Shown in pieces: positions 8,802 to 17,062 of a DNA stretch of 64,000 bases. The first letter of the stretch is position 1; each line of letters begins with the position of its first letter. Location: assembly GCA_024397875.1 (NCBI GenBank), contig CP073344.1:1789001-1853000 (forward strand), written 5' to 3'. The position numbers and the translations under genes were made by a program. Source of the stretch: Amphritea atlantica (GTDB taxonomy: Bacteria; Pseudomonadota; Gammaproteobacteria; Pseudomonadales; Balneatricaceae). Under the pieces are notes generated by a model that was not told the origin of the DNA, made no database searches, and worked only from the letters and a program-made list of their open reading frames with translations.

Positions 8802-9116
8802 TCAGCCATAATGAATCGCCAGCCAGATGGTATCCTGAGTCGGTGATGTCCATTCAACACGATGGCGCCTGTGAGCCGGGATATGGAGATAATCCCCCGA
8901 CTGCAGTTCGGTTGACTGACTGTCAGGGTAGCCTATCCGTGCAGCGCCCTGAATCAGCACAAGCCACTCATGCTGATCCTGATCATACCAGTAGTTTTCG
9001 GGAGAATGGTGCCCCCGGGATACGATCCGTTCAATTTTGATATGGTTGTTTTCTAAAAGGGTGGTGAATAACTCACCGGGAAGTTGTGCCGGGATATTGG
9101 TTAACAGGTTCTGCAT
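8802..9116 (-). CDS. Small cupin-domain protein
   Basis: A 104-residue single-domain cupin. Cupin motif 1 is visible around residues 48-64 (DQDQHEWLVLIQGAARI), with motif 2 around 75-87 (SGDYLHIPAHRRHRV); the histidines and glutamate His49, Glu50 and the HRRH histidines could form a metal site. It resembles uncharacterised cupins annotated near housekeeping genes. No operon partner: 104 bases separate it from the crotonase-fold gene on the same strand. Substrate unknown. Confidence 0.8.
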   Translation of the reverse strand: MQNLLTNIPAQLPGELFTTLLENNHIKIERIVSRGHHSPENYWYDQDQHEWLVLIQGAARIGYPDSQSTELQSGDYLHIPAHRRHRVEWTSPTQDTIWLAIHYG

Positions 9117-9212
9117 CGGACTCTCTCAACTATAAGTTAGCTCAAGATTAGTTCAGTTTCGCAGATTATTCACTCAGGCAAGAGATGAGATTAATGGGGC
9201 TGGGCTGCTTGT

Positions 9213-9244
9213 AAAAAAGCACCATGCTCTGCGCATGGTGCTTT
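9213..9244 (-). terminator. Terminator of ompW
   Basis: A 12-bp perfect stem (AAAGCACCATGC pairing with GCATGGTGCTTT) and a five-base loop. Read on the minus strand the stem is followed by six T residues, placing it 25 bases past the ompW stop. The opposite strand has little T-tract, so it acts mainly for ompW. Confidence 0.88.
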
Positions 9245-9268
9245 ATAAGGAATGCTAAAAAAGTAATA

Positions 9269-9883
9269 TCAAAACTTGTAGCCAACAGAAACCATATACA
9301 CCATTGGATCAATTTCAAGCTCGCCTAGTTTGCTTCCATTCACTTTTACATCGGTATTGATATCCATTTTCCAGACGGCAGCATTCAACAGCCACTGATC
9401 GTTAATTGAATAATCGACACCCAGCTGGCCTGCCAGACCCCATGAACTATCGAGTTCAAGCTTGGTTCCAGCCAGAGCGCCGGTGGTACTTTCTGAGAAG
9501 AATTCAGTGTAGTTAATACCCAATCCTACATAAGGCTGAAAAGCGGAGCTGCTATCCATTGGGTAGTACTGCAGGGACAGGGTGGGCGGCAGATGCTTGG
9601 TTTCACCTACTTTTGCGCCATCAAGGGTAATGTCATGCTTGAAAGGGGTGGCTGCCAGCAACTCCAGACCAAGGTTATTGGTAAGCATGTAGGTGCCGGT
9701 AATACCAATCTGGGTATCGTCTTCTACATCTAAGCCTGCAACGACAGTATTATTCGATGTCTGGGGGTCAACGTTCGCCGCACCCACCCGTAAAATCATA
9801 TCGCCTGCTTCGTATGCCATACAGTTAGCTGTGACTACCAGTGATGCACCCATGACTAATACGGAAAGTGTTTTTCTGTTCAT
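9269..9883 (-). CDS. ompW: OmpW-family outer membrane protein
   Basis: A 204-residue outer-membrane eight-stranded beta-barrel of the OmpW/AlkL family, thought to admit small hydrophobic compounds. The first ~22 residues form a signal peptide ending in CMA before YEAGDM. The mature start with RVGAANVDP, the LTNNLGLELLAATPF strand, YYPMDSSSAFQPYVGLGINYT, and the terminal VYMVSVGYKF ending in Phe (the barrel-assembly signal) are typical. The frame is open nine codons further upstream, but AAGGAT sits eight bases before the ATG at 9883, so that start is preferred. Monocistronic with its own terminator. Confidence 0.9.
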   Translation of the reverse strand: MNRKTLSVLVMGASLVVTANCMAYEAGDMILRVGAANVDPQTSNNTVVAGLDVEDDTQIGITGTYMLTNNLGLELLAATPFKHDITLDGAKVGETKHLPPTLSLQYYPMDSSSAFQPYVGLGINYTEFFSESTTGALAGTKLELDSSWGLAGQLGVDYSINDQWLLNAAVWKMDINTDVKVNGSKLGELEIDPMVYMVSVGYKF

Positions 9884-10092
9884 TAAGATCATCCTTACGC
9901 TAAACAACATTCAAAAAGTAGTGCTATTTGACGCTTATTGTCTGGCAGATGTATTGATTTAAAACAGTATTTTTCGGCTAAAAGTATTCTCTGATGAGAC
10001 TATTGCGCCAGATCAAAAAAAACTTACTTTATGAATGGTTATAGATAATTAAATGAGCTGTCGTAGCCGCGATGTTGACAGATAGATGTCAT

Positions 10093-10120
10093 AAAAAAGG
10101 ACGCCGAAGCGTCCTTTTTT
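10093..10120 (-). terminator. Terminator of aceA
   Basis: A 12-bp stem AAAAAAGGACGC/GCGTCCTTTTTT. On the minus strand the loop is C(UUCG)G, the very stable tetraloop, and the stem runs into six T residues, 22 bases past the aceA stop. Confidence 0.93.
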
Positions 10121-10141
10121 GTCATACAGTCGGGTCAGATA

Positions 10142-11737
10142 TTAACCGAACTGGTTCATGGTGTTGTCTTCACCAGCGGCTTTCAGTGCAGCTTCACCGG
10201 CGAAGTATTCTTTGTGATCATCGCCCATATCGGAACCGGCCATGTTCTGGTGCTTAACACAGGCGATACCCTGACGGATCTCCTTACGCTGTACGCCAGC
10301 TACGTAGCCCAGCATGCCCTGCTCACCGAAGTACTCTTTCGCCAGGTTGTCAGTAGACAGCGCCGCGGTGTGGTAAGTCGGCAGGGTGATCAGGTGATGG
10401 AAGATACCCGCTTCACGCGCCGCATCGGCCTGGAAGGTACGGATCTTCTCATCGGCAATGGCAGACAGTTCAGTCTCATCGTATTCAACCGACATCAGGT
10501 TGTCGCGGTTGTAAGCCGATACGTCTTTACCTTCTTCAACCATCGCATCAAACACCTGCTGACGGAAGTTCAGTGTCCAGTTGAATGATGGGCTGTTGTT
10601 ATACACCAGCTTGGCATTCGGGCAGACTTCACGGATACGGTTAACCATGTTACCGATCTGACCCACGTGAGGTTTTTCAGTCTCGATCCACAGCAGGTCA
10701 GCACCGTTCTGCAGCGAGGTGATGCAGTCCAGTACGCAACGGTCTTCACCGGTGCCAGCACGGAACTGGAACAGGTTGGATGGCAGACGCTTAGGACGCA
10801 GCAGCTTGCCGTCACGGTTGAGTACCACATCACCGTTCTTCATATCGGCAGGGGATACTTCTTCGCAATCCAGGAAGCTGTTGTACTGGTCGCCCAGGTC
10901 GCCTGGCTTGTTGGTCACAGCGATCTGCTTGGTCAGGCCGGCACCCAGAGAGTCGGTACGGGCCACGATGACACCGTCATCCACACCCAGCTCCAGGAAG
11001 GCGTAACGTACTGCACGGATCTTCGCCAGGAAGTCTTCATGAGGTACAGTTACCTTACCGTCCTGGTGACCACACTGCTTCTCATCAGACACCTGGTTCT
11101 CAATCTGGATACAGCAGGCACCGGCTTCGATCATCTGCTTAGCCATCAGATAGGTCGCTTCAGCGTTACCGAAACCGGCATCGATATCGGCGATGATTGG
11201 CACGACGTGAGTCATGTGGTTATCAATCTTGTCCTGAGTGGCCGCTTCAGCCGCTTGGTCGCCCGCTTTACGCGCTGCATCCAGTTCACGGAAAAGACCA
11301 CCCAGTTCACGGGCATCGGCCTGACGCAGGAAGGTGTACAGCTCTTCGATCAGGGAAGCCACGGAGGTTTTTTCGTGCATAGACTGGTCTGGCAGGGGAC
11401 CAAACTCAGACCGCAGCGCTGCTACCATCCAGCCTGACAGGTAAAGGTAACGACGGTCAGTGCTGTTGAAGTGCTTCTTAATAGAGATCATCTTCTGCTG
11501 ACCGATGAAACCGTGCCAGCAACCCAGAGACTGAGTGTACTGAGAAGAGTCGTTGTCGTAGCGTTCCATGTCTTTGCGCATGATCGCAGCGGTATACTTA
11601 GCGATATCCAGACCGGTTTTGAATTTGTTCTGAGCACGCATGCGGGCAGCGTATTCAGGGTTGATCGCATTCCAGGCAGAGCCGTAGGTCTCTTTCAGTG
11701 CGGCAACTGTTTCGATATCTTTAGTCAGAGTAGACAT
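10142..11737 (-). CDS. aceA: Isocitrate lyase
   Basis: Cleaves isocitrate to glyoxylate and succinate, the first step of the glyoxylate shunt needed for growth on acetate or fatty acids. At 531 residues it is the long form found in Pseudomonas aeruginosa, not the 434-residue E. coli type. The active-site signature is K220-QCGH, with SDEKQCGHQDG readable around it; Mg-binding acidic residues lie in VPIIADIDAGFGN near 155-167. A GAAGGA ribosome binding site precedes the ATG. No malate synthase or AceK is adjacent. The 5' region carries two TGTAGT-N3-ACTACA-like palindromes, suggesting carbon-source control by an RpiR-family regulator. It competes with Icd, encoded 13 kb away in this window. Confidence 0.97.
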   Translation of the reverse strand: MSTLTKDIETVAALKETYGSAWNAINPEYAARMRAQNKFKTGLDIAKYTAAIMRKDMERYDNDSSQYTQSLGCWHGFIGQQKMISIKKHFNSTDRRYLYLSGWMVAALRSEFGPLPDQSMHEKTSVASLIEELYTFLRQADARELGGLFRELDAARKAGDQAAEAATQDKIDNHMTHVVPIIADIDAGFGNAEATYLMAKQMIEAGACCIQIENQVSDEKQCGHQDGKVTVPHEDFLAKIRAVRYAFLELGVDDGVIVARTDSLGAGLTKQIAVTNKPGDLGDQYNSFLDCEEVSPADMKNGDVVLNRDGKLLRPKRLPSNLFQFRAGTGEDRCVLDCITSLQNGADLLWIETEKPHVGQIGNMVNRIREVCPNAKLVYNNSPSFNWTLNFRQQVFDAMVEEGKDVSAYNRDNLMSVEYDETELSAIADEKIRTFQADAAREAGIFHHLITLPTYHTAALSTDNLAKEYFGEQGMLGYVAGVQRKEIRQGIACVKHQNMAGSDMGDDHKEYFAGEAALKAAGEDNTMNQFG

Positions 11738-11914
11738 GGTGAATCCTTCTGTTGGTAGCTCTCTATCCAGGCGTTATGTTTTATGGGTGCTGGATTAGTG
11801 AGCGGTTTACATCTTGCGTCAGCAAATTGTCGAAGTGGCAGACGCCTCACGGAGATCTCATAATGCTGACTTTGCGAAGGGGGGTCAAAGCTTTTTTGTG
11901 CACAGCAGCAAAGC

Positions 11915-11929
11915 TGTAACTGTACTACA
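11915..11929 (-). promoter_or_regulatory. Second (weaker) RpiR-type operator-like site upstream of aceA
   Basis: TGTAAC-TGT-ACTACA, an imperfect copy of the palindrome at 11949, with identical arm length and spacer. Centre-to-centre distance to that site is 34 bases, about three helical turns, which would put the two sites on the same face of the DNA. Confidence 0.5.
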
Positions 11930-11948
11930 TAAGCGCCGTTTGATTGTC

Positions 11949-11963
11949 TGTAGTTTAACTACA
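11949..11963 (-). promoter_or_regulatory. RpiR-type (HexR/RccR-like) operator upstream of aceA
   Basis: A perfect 15-base palindrome TGTAGT-TTA-ACTACA located 212 bases upstream of the aceA start. The arm and spacer layout matches what is known of HexR sites (TGTAAT-N3-ATTACA) and the related RccR sites reported for Pseudomonas glyoxylate-shunt genes. The regulator gene itself is not in the window, so assignment rests on motif resemblance. Confidence 0.6.
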
Positions 11964-12204
11964 TGCTGGGTGGCTTGCTGCGATGCAGCAGAGCTAGAAT
12001 TCATCGGGGTTTGAGTCGTTATAGTCTAAAGTCTAGCTACTTTTGTAGTGGGGTGAAATCAGCCTTTTTACAAAAAACTTAAGTTATAAGAACGGTAATT
12101 GTTAATAGCTAAATGATATAAGCCTGTATTGACTACAAACTTCAAAAATTAAGAAAAATAAAAGGAATCTGAAAAAAGTTATAAATATCAGTTAACTAAA
12201 ACAG

Positions 12205-12231
12205 AAAAAGACCATGATATCTGGCCTTTTT
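12205..12231 (-). terminator. Probable terminator of roxA
   Basis: Hairpin AAAAAGACCA/TGGCCTTTTT with one A-C mismatch. Read on the minus strand it ends in a run of T, about 60 bases past the roxA stop. The mismatch makes this less certain than the other terminators. Confidence 0.55.
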
Positions 12232-12291
12232 CGTTCATTACACTGATCAGTGGTGGGTACTTCAGAATTCAGATCGGTATAGAGGTGGGCG

Positions 12292-13449
12292 TTATTCCGT
12301 ATAGAGTGAGCCCTGATTATAGAGGTCGGCCAGTAACTGCAACTGCTGATCACTCCATTCACCCTGATTGATAACGATCAGTGGTGACTGACACAGGCTG
12401 GTTACTAAGGCGCAACTGCTGCCTGAAACTTTAAAGCAGTTACCGTCCGCATAGAGCTGAATTTCGCCATCCTGACCTGCACTGTAAGAGAAACGGCTGC
12501 CTTCGTTGCGTATAAAGCACAGATCGCCTTCTTTAAGCGCTTCGCGAATCTCTGCTACGGTAGCAGGCTGCTCCGGGCGCTGATCCAGTTCCGGGTATTT
12601 CGGATCGGTGACAAATTTCCCCAGCCACTCACCCAGTCGGGCATCATCCTGCAAATAGGAGGTAAAGATCTCGCGTACTTTTTGCAATGCTTCGGGACGG
12701 ATTTCGCCCGGGTTGTCCTGCAATGTCAGATCGGGATCCGTATAGCGGGATTCAGAGGTAAGTTTTTCACCGATAAAATCGGTAAAGCTGCGCATGATCT
12801 CCGCGTGCGAGGGGGCTCTGAAACCGACCGAGTAGGTCATACAGTCATCGGAGGCACCGATACCGTTGTGGCCTACCTGGGGCGGGATATAGAGCATATC
12901 GCCGGGCTCAAGAATCCAGTTATGTTCCGGCTCCCACTCGGTCATAATCATCACCGGTGTATCCGGGCGACGGGGAGAGTTCTGATCGAAAAATCCGCCG
13001 ACTTCCCAGCGGCGTTTACCCTGAGTCTGAATCAGAAATACGTCATAATTATCGTAATGAGGGCCTACGCCGCCGCCCTGGCTGGCAAAACTGACCATCA
13101 GGTCATCGTAACGCCAGTTAGGAATAAAGCGAAACTGTTCGATAATCTCACTGGCTTCCGGAACCCAGTGATCGACAGCCTGTACCAGCAATGTCCAGTG
13201 GCTCTCAGGAAGGTTTGCAAAGGTGTCGTCGTCAAACGGGCCGTGCTGTATCTGCCAGTCAGTGCCATCCGGACTCTGAACAACCAGTCTTGATTCCACA
13301 TCCTCCTCAAGCGACAGACCTGCCAGTTCATCAGCACCCACAGGGGCTTCGAAATCTGGGAACGCGTTGCGAACCAGTAGCGGCTTCTTCTGCCAGTAAT
13401 CACGCAGAAACTCTTCGACTGAGATGTCGCCGAAAGGTGAATCACTCAT
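12292..13449 (-). CDS. roxA: 50S ribosomal protein L16 arginine hydroxylase (RoxA/YcfD)
   Basis: A 385-residue Fe(II)/2-oxoglutarate oxygenase of the JmjC/cupin type that in E. coli (YcfD) hydroxylates an arginine of ribosomal protein L16. The iron-binding triad is readable: His131 and Asp133 in GPHYDNYD, and His194 in PPQVGHNG. PGDMLYIPP (182-190) and WQKKPLLVRNAFP near 19-31 are conserved in this family. The C-terminal winged-helix-like region is full length. The ATG overlaps the trmJ stop by four bases (13446-13449), so the two are translationally coupled in a trmJ-roxA operon of RNA/ribosome modification enzymes. Confidence 0.92.
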   Translation of the reverse strand: MSDSPFGDISVEEFLRDYWQKKPLLVRNAFPDFEAPVGADELAGLSLEEDVESRLVVQSPDGTDWQIQHGPFDDDTFANLPESHWTLLVQAVDHWVPEASEIIEQFRFIPNWRYDDLMVSFASQGGGVGPHYDNYDVFLIQTQGKRRWEVGGFFDQNSPRRPDTPVMIMTEWEPEHNWILEPGDMLYIPPQVGHNGIGASDDCMTYSVGFRAPSHAEIMRSFTDFIGEKLTSESRYTDPDLTLQDNPGEIRPEALQKVREIFTSYLQDDARLGEWLGKFVTDPKYPELDQRPEQPATVAEIREALKEGDLCFIRNEGSRFSYSAGQDGEIQLYADGNCFKVSGSSCALVTSLCQSPLIVINQGEWSDQQLQLLADLYNQGSLYTE

Positions 13450-14219
13450 TGATCAGATCCTTTATCCTGAGATTGTATAGGGGCGTGCTTAGCTTCAGCA
13501 GCGGTTAACTTAGAGGTCGTCTCGTCTATCGATGTAAGAATGCCCCGGAGCATATTCAGTTCGGTGCGTTCTGGCCGTGAGCGGTTAAAGAAACGCCGCA
13601 GTTTATCCATCACCTTGCCTTCATGCTGAGGTATGATGAAGCGGGTCTTACGCAGAGCCTTTTCAAGGTGCTCGTAAAATCGCTCCATATCGCGGGTCAG
13701 GGGGTAGGGCTCATCACTTTTGATGTAGCTCTGTTTGCTGTGGGCCTGCCAGATCTCGTAACACACCAGCTGAATAGCGGCCGATACATTCAGTACCGGA
13801 TATTCAGGATTAGCCGGAATGTAAACGTGGTAGTTGCAACGCTGTAGTTCTGCGTTGTGCAGCCCCATGGTTTCACGGCCGAAAATGATGGCGACCTTAC
13901 CGTGCTCAGCTTCACCGACCACTTTGCGGGCACAGTCGTGAGCATCAAAAATCGGCAGATCAAAAGTGCGGTTTCGCGCACTGGTTCCGATCACCAGTTG
14001 GCAGTCTGCAATCGCTTCATCCAGCGTACTGACTACGACGGCACTCTCGAGAAGGTCTTTGGCACCTGCCGCGCGGGCGTCGGCCTCCTCATCGGGAAAA
14101 ACCCGTGGCTCTACCAGATACAGCTGGCTCAGCCCCATGTTCTTCATTGCCCGTGCAGCGGCGCCGATATTGCCGGGATGAAAGGTATTGATCAGTACGA
14201 TACGGATATTGTCGAGCAT
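13446..14219 (-). CDS. trmJ: tRNA (cytidine/uridine-2'-O-)-methyltransferase TrmJ
   Basis: A 257-residue SPOUT-class methyltransferase that 2'-O-methylates position 32 of tRNAs. N-terminal RIVLINTFHPGNIGAAARAM with its NxGxxAR signature, followed by FGRETMGL near 112-119 and IPANPEYPVLNVSAA near 133-147 forming the knotted SAM site. The C terminus is an extended, basic tail. In many relatives trmJ sits beside iscR; here it instead leads the trmJ-roxA pair. First gene of the operon; no obvious promoter motif picked out in the 364-base upstream gap. Confidence 0.92.
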   Translation of the reverse strand: MLDNIRIVLINTFHPGNIGAAARAMKNMGLSQLYLVEPRVFPDEEADARAAGAKDLLESAVVVSTLDEAIADCQLVIGTSARNRTFDLPIFDAHDCARKVVGEAEHGKVAIIFGRETMGLHNAELQRCNYHVYIPANPEYPVLNVSAAIQLVCYEIWQAHSKQSYIKSDEPYPLTRDMERFYEHLEKALRKTRFIIPQHEGKVMDKLRRFFNRSRPERTELNMLRGILTSIDETTSKLTAAEAKHAPIQSQDKGSDQ

Positions 14220-14583
14220 AGTGTCATCGTTATTCAGGTCAGGCGGCTATCATAGTCAGTTACGGCCTGAGTGTTATTGTTTCAGATCAGGTTTGCGGAG
14301 TGTTGATTATCTGCTGAAAATTGCAAATACCGCGTTCCTGTTGCCAGAATTGAGAGGGTTTTTCTGCGTCTCAGGCGGTCTGTTGTGGCTGGTTCAGAGT
14401 GTTCAGAATGGCGTAAGTTTAATGATTTTTGAAGCGACAATCCAGAATGATTCCATATTGATAAAGCGAACAGGCAAAATGTGATTTTCAGTTTTTAAAA
14501 AGCCACGCTTTTTAAAAACTAAACTTTCACCTCAAAGTTGATATCCCTGGTCGCGGGTTCAGAGCAGGGCCGTCATGGATCCG
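14220..14583. other. Gene-free region between DUF3501 gene and trmJ
   Basis: 364 bases without a supported gene. It must contain the trmJ promoter and the 3' end of the rubrerythrin operon, including a 14-bp inverted repeat at 14490-14520. A weak 98-codon frame on the plus strand overlaps trmJ and has no recognisable features. Confidence 0.6.
14490..14520 (-). terminator. Long AT-rich hairpin at the end of the rubrerythrin operon
   Basis: A 14-bp perfect inverted repeat (AGTTTTTAAAAAGC and its complement) around a 3-base loop, 64 bases past the DUF3501 stop. The arms are themselves T- and A-rich, so either strand yields a stem with internal T-tracts. Likely terminator, though its composition is unusual. 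Confidence 0.55.
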
Positions 14584-15204
14584 TTAATTGCCCTGACTTA
14601 AAGGCAGCTGCGCTGCTGGATTGTCTGCAAAATCTTTCACCAGCGCCAGGCGGTTTTTCTCGGGTATCGACTCGACTACCTGCATCTGAGGATGGTCAAC
14701 GCCCATCGCAAGTGAACTACCCTGAACCAGCGAATCAATCATTTCAGGCGTTAACTGAAATGAAAGGAAATGCACGCTGGATGTTTTCTCTGCATTTTCA
14801 CGTTCCAGATCTTCATCGGCGACAGCATAGACCCGTTGGTATCCATCCACCTGCACCCAAACCCGGTCCTCGACACCAATCAAACGTGACAAGGCCTCGC
14901 GGCGTTCCTCAGTATCAGTGTATTCAATCATCATCGTGGCTTTCCAGTTAGTACCATCAGGGATCAGGGGGTTGTAGGTATCCAGTTCCTCCTGAATCGC
15001 TTCCGCTTCGAATATACGTTCGGCCCTCAGCATTTCCTGTATCTGATATTGAATGGTGGCTCTATCCTCAAACAGCAGCCGGATATGCTCGCCAAGATGG
15101 ATCTTGCGATCAGTCTTATAGGTCATCACCTGACGTCTGAACTGATCCCGGCACTGCGCGTACGCCTCTAATGACAATAGCTCCTCACGACTTAATATTT
15201 TCAT
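14584..15204 (-). CDS. DUF3501 family protein
   Basis: A 206-residue protein of the DUF3501 family. Family hallmarks: an N-terminal helix with REELLSLEAYAQCRDQFR, HLGEHIRLLFEDRATIQYQIQEMLRAERIF near 36-65, a LIPDGTNWKATMMIEY strand near 80-95, and HFLSFQLT near 145-152. No signal peptide, transmembrane segment or metal-binding cysteine cluster. It is consistently found in proteobacteria as the third gene after rubrerythrin and an Fe-S/CCG protein, exactly as here, 25 bases after the latter. Its biochemical role is unknown; working with the other two in peroxide reduction is inference from context. Confidence 0.85.
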   Translation of the reverse strand: MKILSREELLSLEAYAQCRDQFRRQVMTYKTDRKIHLGEHIRLLFEDRATIQYQIQEMLRAERIFEAEAIQEELDTYNPLIPDGTNWKATMMIEYTDTEERREALSRLIGVEDRVWVQVDGYQRVYAVADEDLERENAEKTSSVHFLSFQLTPEMIDSLVQGSSLAMGVDHPQMQVVESIPEKNRLALVKDFADNPAAQLPLSQGN

Positions 15205-15229
15205 TAGTGATTCCTCCGAACTGTCCGGA

Positions 15230-16585
15230 TCATAGTCCGTAAGCGCGATGTAACAGTGTTATAGGGTGCAAGGCTCCGGCCTCATGTTCACTGAGATGGG
15301 CAATCTGGCTTCCGGCCATCGGACAGTCGCTACTCAGGTGCGCTGCCTGCGCCGCTTTAACCTTGCGGGCAACGGGTCGCCCTATCTTCACGGCTTTATC
15401 GTGGGTTTCACGTTTAACCGCATAGGTTCCGTCATGCCCGGAACAACGCTCCAGGACACTGATCTGAGTGCCGGGCACCAGTTGCAGAACATCCCGTGCT
15501 TTGAAACCGATATTTTGTACCCGCAGATGACACGCAACCTGGTAACTGATATCTCCAAGAGAGTTTGAAAAATCGGTTCTCAGACGTCCCTCTTTATGGC
15601 GTAGCCAGAGGTATTCAAAGGGATCAAAAAAAGCATCCCGCACCTTTATGACGTCGGGATCATCGGGAAACATAAGCGGTAGTTCCTGCTTGAACATCAG
15701 CACGCAGGATGGCACCAGTGCTGTCAGGTCGTACCCCTCATCGACCATGGCTGCCAAGACGGGAATATTGGCCTGTTTCGCCTGCTCAACACTGTTCAGG
15801 TCACCCAGTTCCAGTTTGGGCATGCCACAACATTGCTCCTTGCTAACAAGCGTTACCTGAATATCATTATGCTGGAAGACGTCAACCAGATGCTCTCCCA
15901 ATACCGGACTGTTGTTATTGCAGTAACAGGTGGTAAACAGTGCCACTTTACCCGTAGTGTTCCTGCCTGTTGCCGTGGGCCTGGTCGGTATTGCATCCAG
16001 TGTTTTCAGCATCGGCGTGACCCGTTTTCGCAGGGTTTTGGAGTCAAACTCAGGGAGTACGGCATCTTTATGAATTCCCAGTAGTTTATCCATTAAATTG
16101 CGAATCCAGGGTTGGCGATTAACAGCATTCACTGTCACATCCACGATAGGTATAGTTGCCCATTTACCGACCTGATCGGTGTTGCTGAGAATACGATCCC
16201 TGAATGTTGATCCCTTCAGGCTATGTTTGACAGCTTTGGCTCTGAGCATCAGGTGTGGGAAGTCCACGTTCCATTCATGGGGCGGAACGTAGGGGCACTT
16301 AGTCATATAACACATATCACACAGATAGCACTGATCTGCGACCTTCATGTAATCTGCAGGATCAACTCCGTCAACCTCCATGGTGTCCGACTCATCCACA
16401 AGATCAAACAGGGTAGGAAATGCATCGCATAGATTGACGCAGCGTCGGCAGCCATGGCAGATATGGAAGACTCGCTCGAGTTCCGAATTCAGGCTATCGA
16501 GGTTATAGAACTGCTCACTCTTCCAATCCAGTGGATGTCGGGTAGGTGCTTCCAGGCTGCCTTCACGCTTGCTTGCTTCTTTCAT
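15230..16585 (-). CDS. Two-cluster Fe-S protein with CCG domains (GlpC/HdrD-like)
   Basis: A 451-residue cytoplasmic electron-transfer protein. Two [4Fe-4S] ferredoxin motifs are complete: Cys43-46-49-53 and Cys86-89-92-97, the latter followed by Pro. The C-terminal half holds two cysteine-rich CCG-type modules of the heterodisulfide reductase/glycolate oxidase type: TTCYCN...KEQCCGMPK near 210-255 and ACHLR...LERCSGHDG near 350-385, with the second motif as CSG instead of CCG. It resembles anaerobic glycerol-3-phosphate dehydrogenase subunit C but stands without GlpA/B. Lying between rubrerythrin and DUF3501, it probably feeds electrons to rubrerythrin; the donor is unknown. Confidence 0.87.
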   Translation of the reverse strand: MKEASKREGSLEAPTRHPLDWKSEQFYNLDSLNSELERVFHICHGCRRCVNLCDAFPTLFDLVDESDTMEVDGVDPADYMKVADQCYLCDMCYMTKCPYVPPHEWNVDFPHLMLRAKAVKHSLKGSTFRDRILSNTDQVGKWATIPIVDVTVNAVNRQPWIRNLMDKLLGIHKDAVLPEFDSKTLRKRVTPMLKTLDAIPTRPTATGRNTTGKVALFTTCYCNNNSPVLGEHLVDVFQHNDIQVTLVSKEQCCGMPKLELGDLNSVEQAKQANIPVLAAMVDEGYDLTALVPSCVLMFKQELPLMFPDDPDVIKVRDAFFDPFEYLWLRHKEGRLRTDFSNSLGDISYQVACHLRVQNIGFKARDVLQLVPGTQISVLERCSGHDGTYAVKRETHDKAVKIGRPVARKVKAAQAAHLSSDCPMAGSQIAHLSEHEAGALHPITLLHRAYGL

Positions 16586-16645
16586 AGGCGAATACCAGTG
16601 CTACAAAAGCAGGGCAGGTATTCCTGCCCTGGACTGTTGGCGGGG

Positions 16646-17062
16646 TTAATCCAGCGTATCCAGTGCTTTCTGGAATCTGTTGGCGTGACTGCGTTCAGCT
16701 TTTGCCAACGTTTCAAACCAATCGGCTATCTCATCGAACCCTTCTTCGCGTGCCTGTTTTGCCATCCCCGGGTACATATCAGTGTACTCATGGGTTTCCC
16801 CGGCAATTGCAGCCTTTAAGTTGTTGGATGTACTACCGATAGGTAATCCAGTTGCCGGATCACCCACTTCTTCAAGGTAATCCAGATGACCATGGGCATG
16901 GCCGGTTTCACCCTCGGCTGTGGATCTGAAGACCGCAGAGACATCGTTATAACCTTCAACATCGGCTTTTGCTGCAAAGTAAAGATACCGGCGATTTGCC
17001 TGTGACTCACCTGCGAAGGCGTCCTTCAGGTTTTGTTCTGTTTGGCTACCTTTGAGAGACAT
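16646..17062 (-). CDS. Rubrerythrin (rubredoxin domain absent)
   Basis: A 138-residue ferritin-like diiron protein that would reduce peroxide. The four-helix bundle ligands can be seen: Glu19 in GESQANRRY, the GETGHAHGH segment near 51-59, [10 protein letters not shown] near 88-97, and [10 protein letters not shown] near 121-130. The C-terminal rubredoxin domain of classical rubrerythrins is missing, so an external electron donor is needed; the adjacent Fe-S/CCG protein is the obvious candidate. A perfect AGGAGG precedes the ATG, suggesting high expression. First gene of the three-gene operon. Confidence 0.92.
   Translation of the reverse strand: MSLKGSQTEQNLKDAFAGESQANRRYLYFAAKADVEGYNDVSAVFRSTAEGETGHAHGHLDYLEEVGDPATGLPIGSTSNNLKAAIAGETHEYTDMYPGMAKQAREEGFDEIADWFETLAKAERSHANRFQKALDTLD

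Larger units (their letters stand above)
11738..12291. other. Gene-free region upstream of aceA
   Basis: 554 bases, AT-rich, with no credible coding frame. It holds the aceA leader, two operator-like palindromes (11915-11929 and 11949-11963), an inverted CTAC-TTTT-GTAG element at 12037-12048, and the likely roxA terminator near 12205. Confidence 0.7.

Noticed and set aside
12037..12048. CTAC-TTTT-GTAG as a third RpiR-type operator
   Set aside because: The arms are in the opposite orientation to the TGTAGT/ACTACA sites, so it is a different small palindrome.
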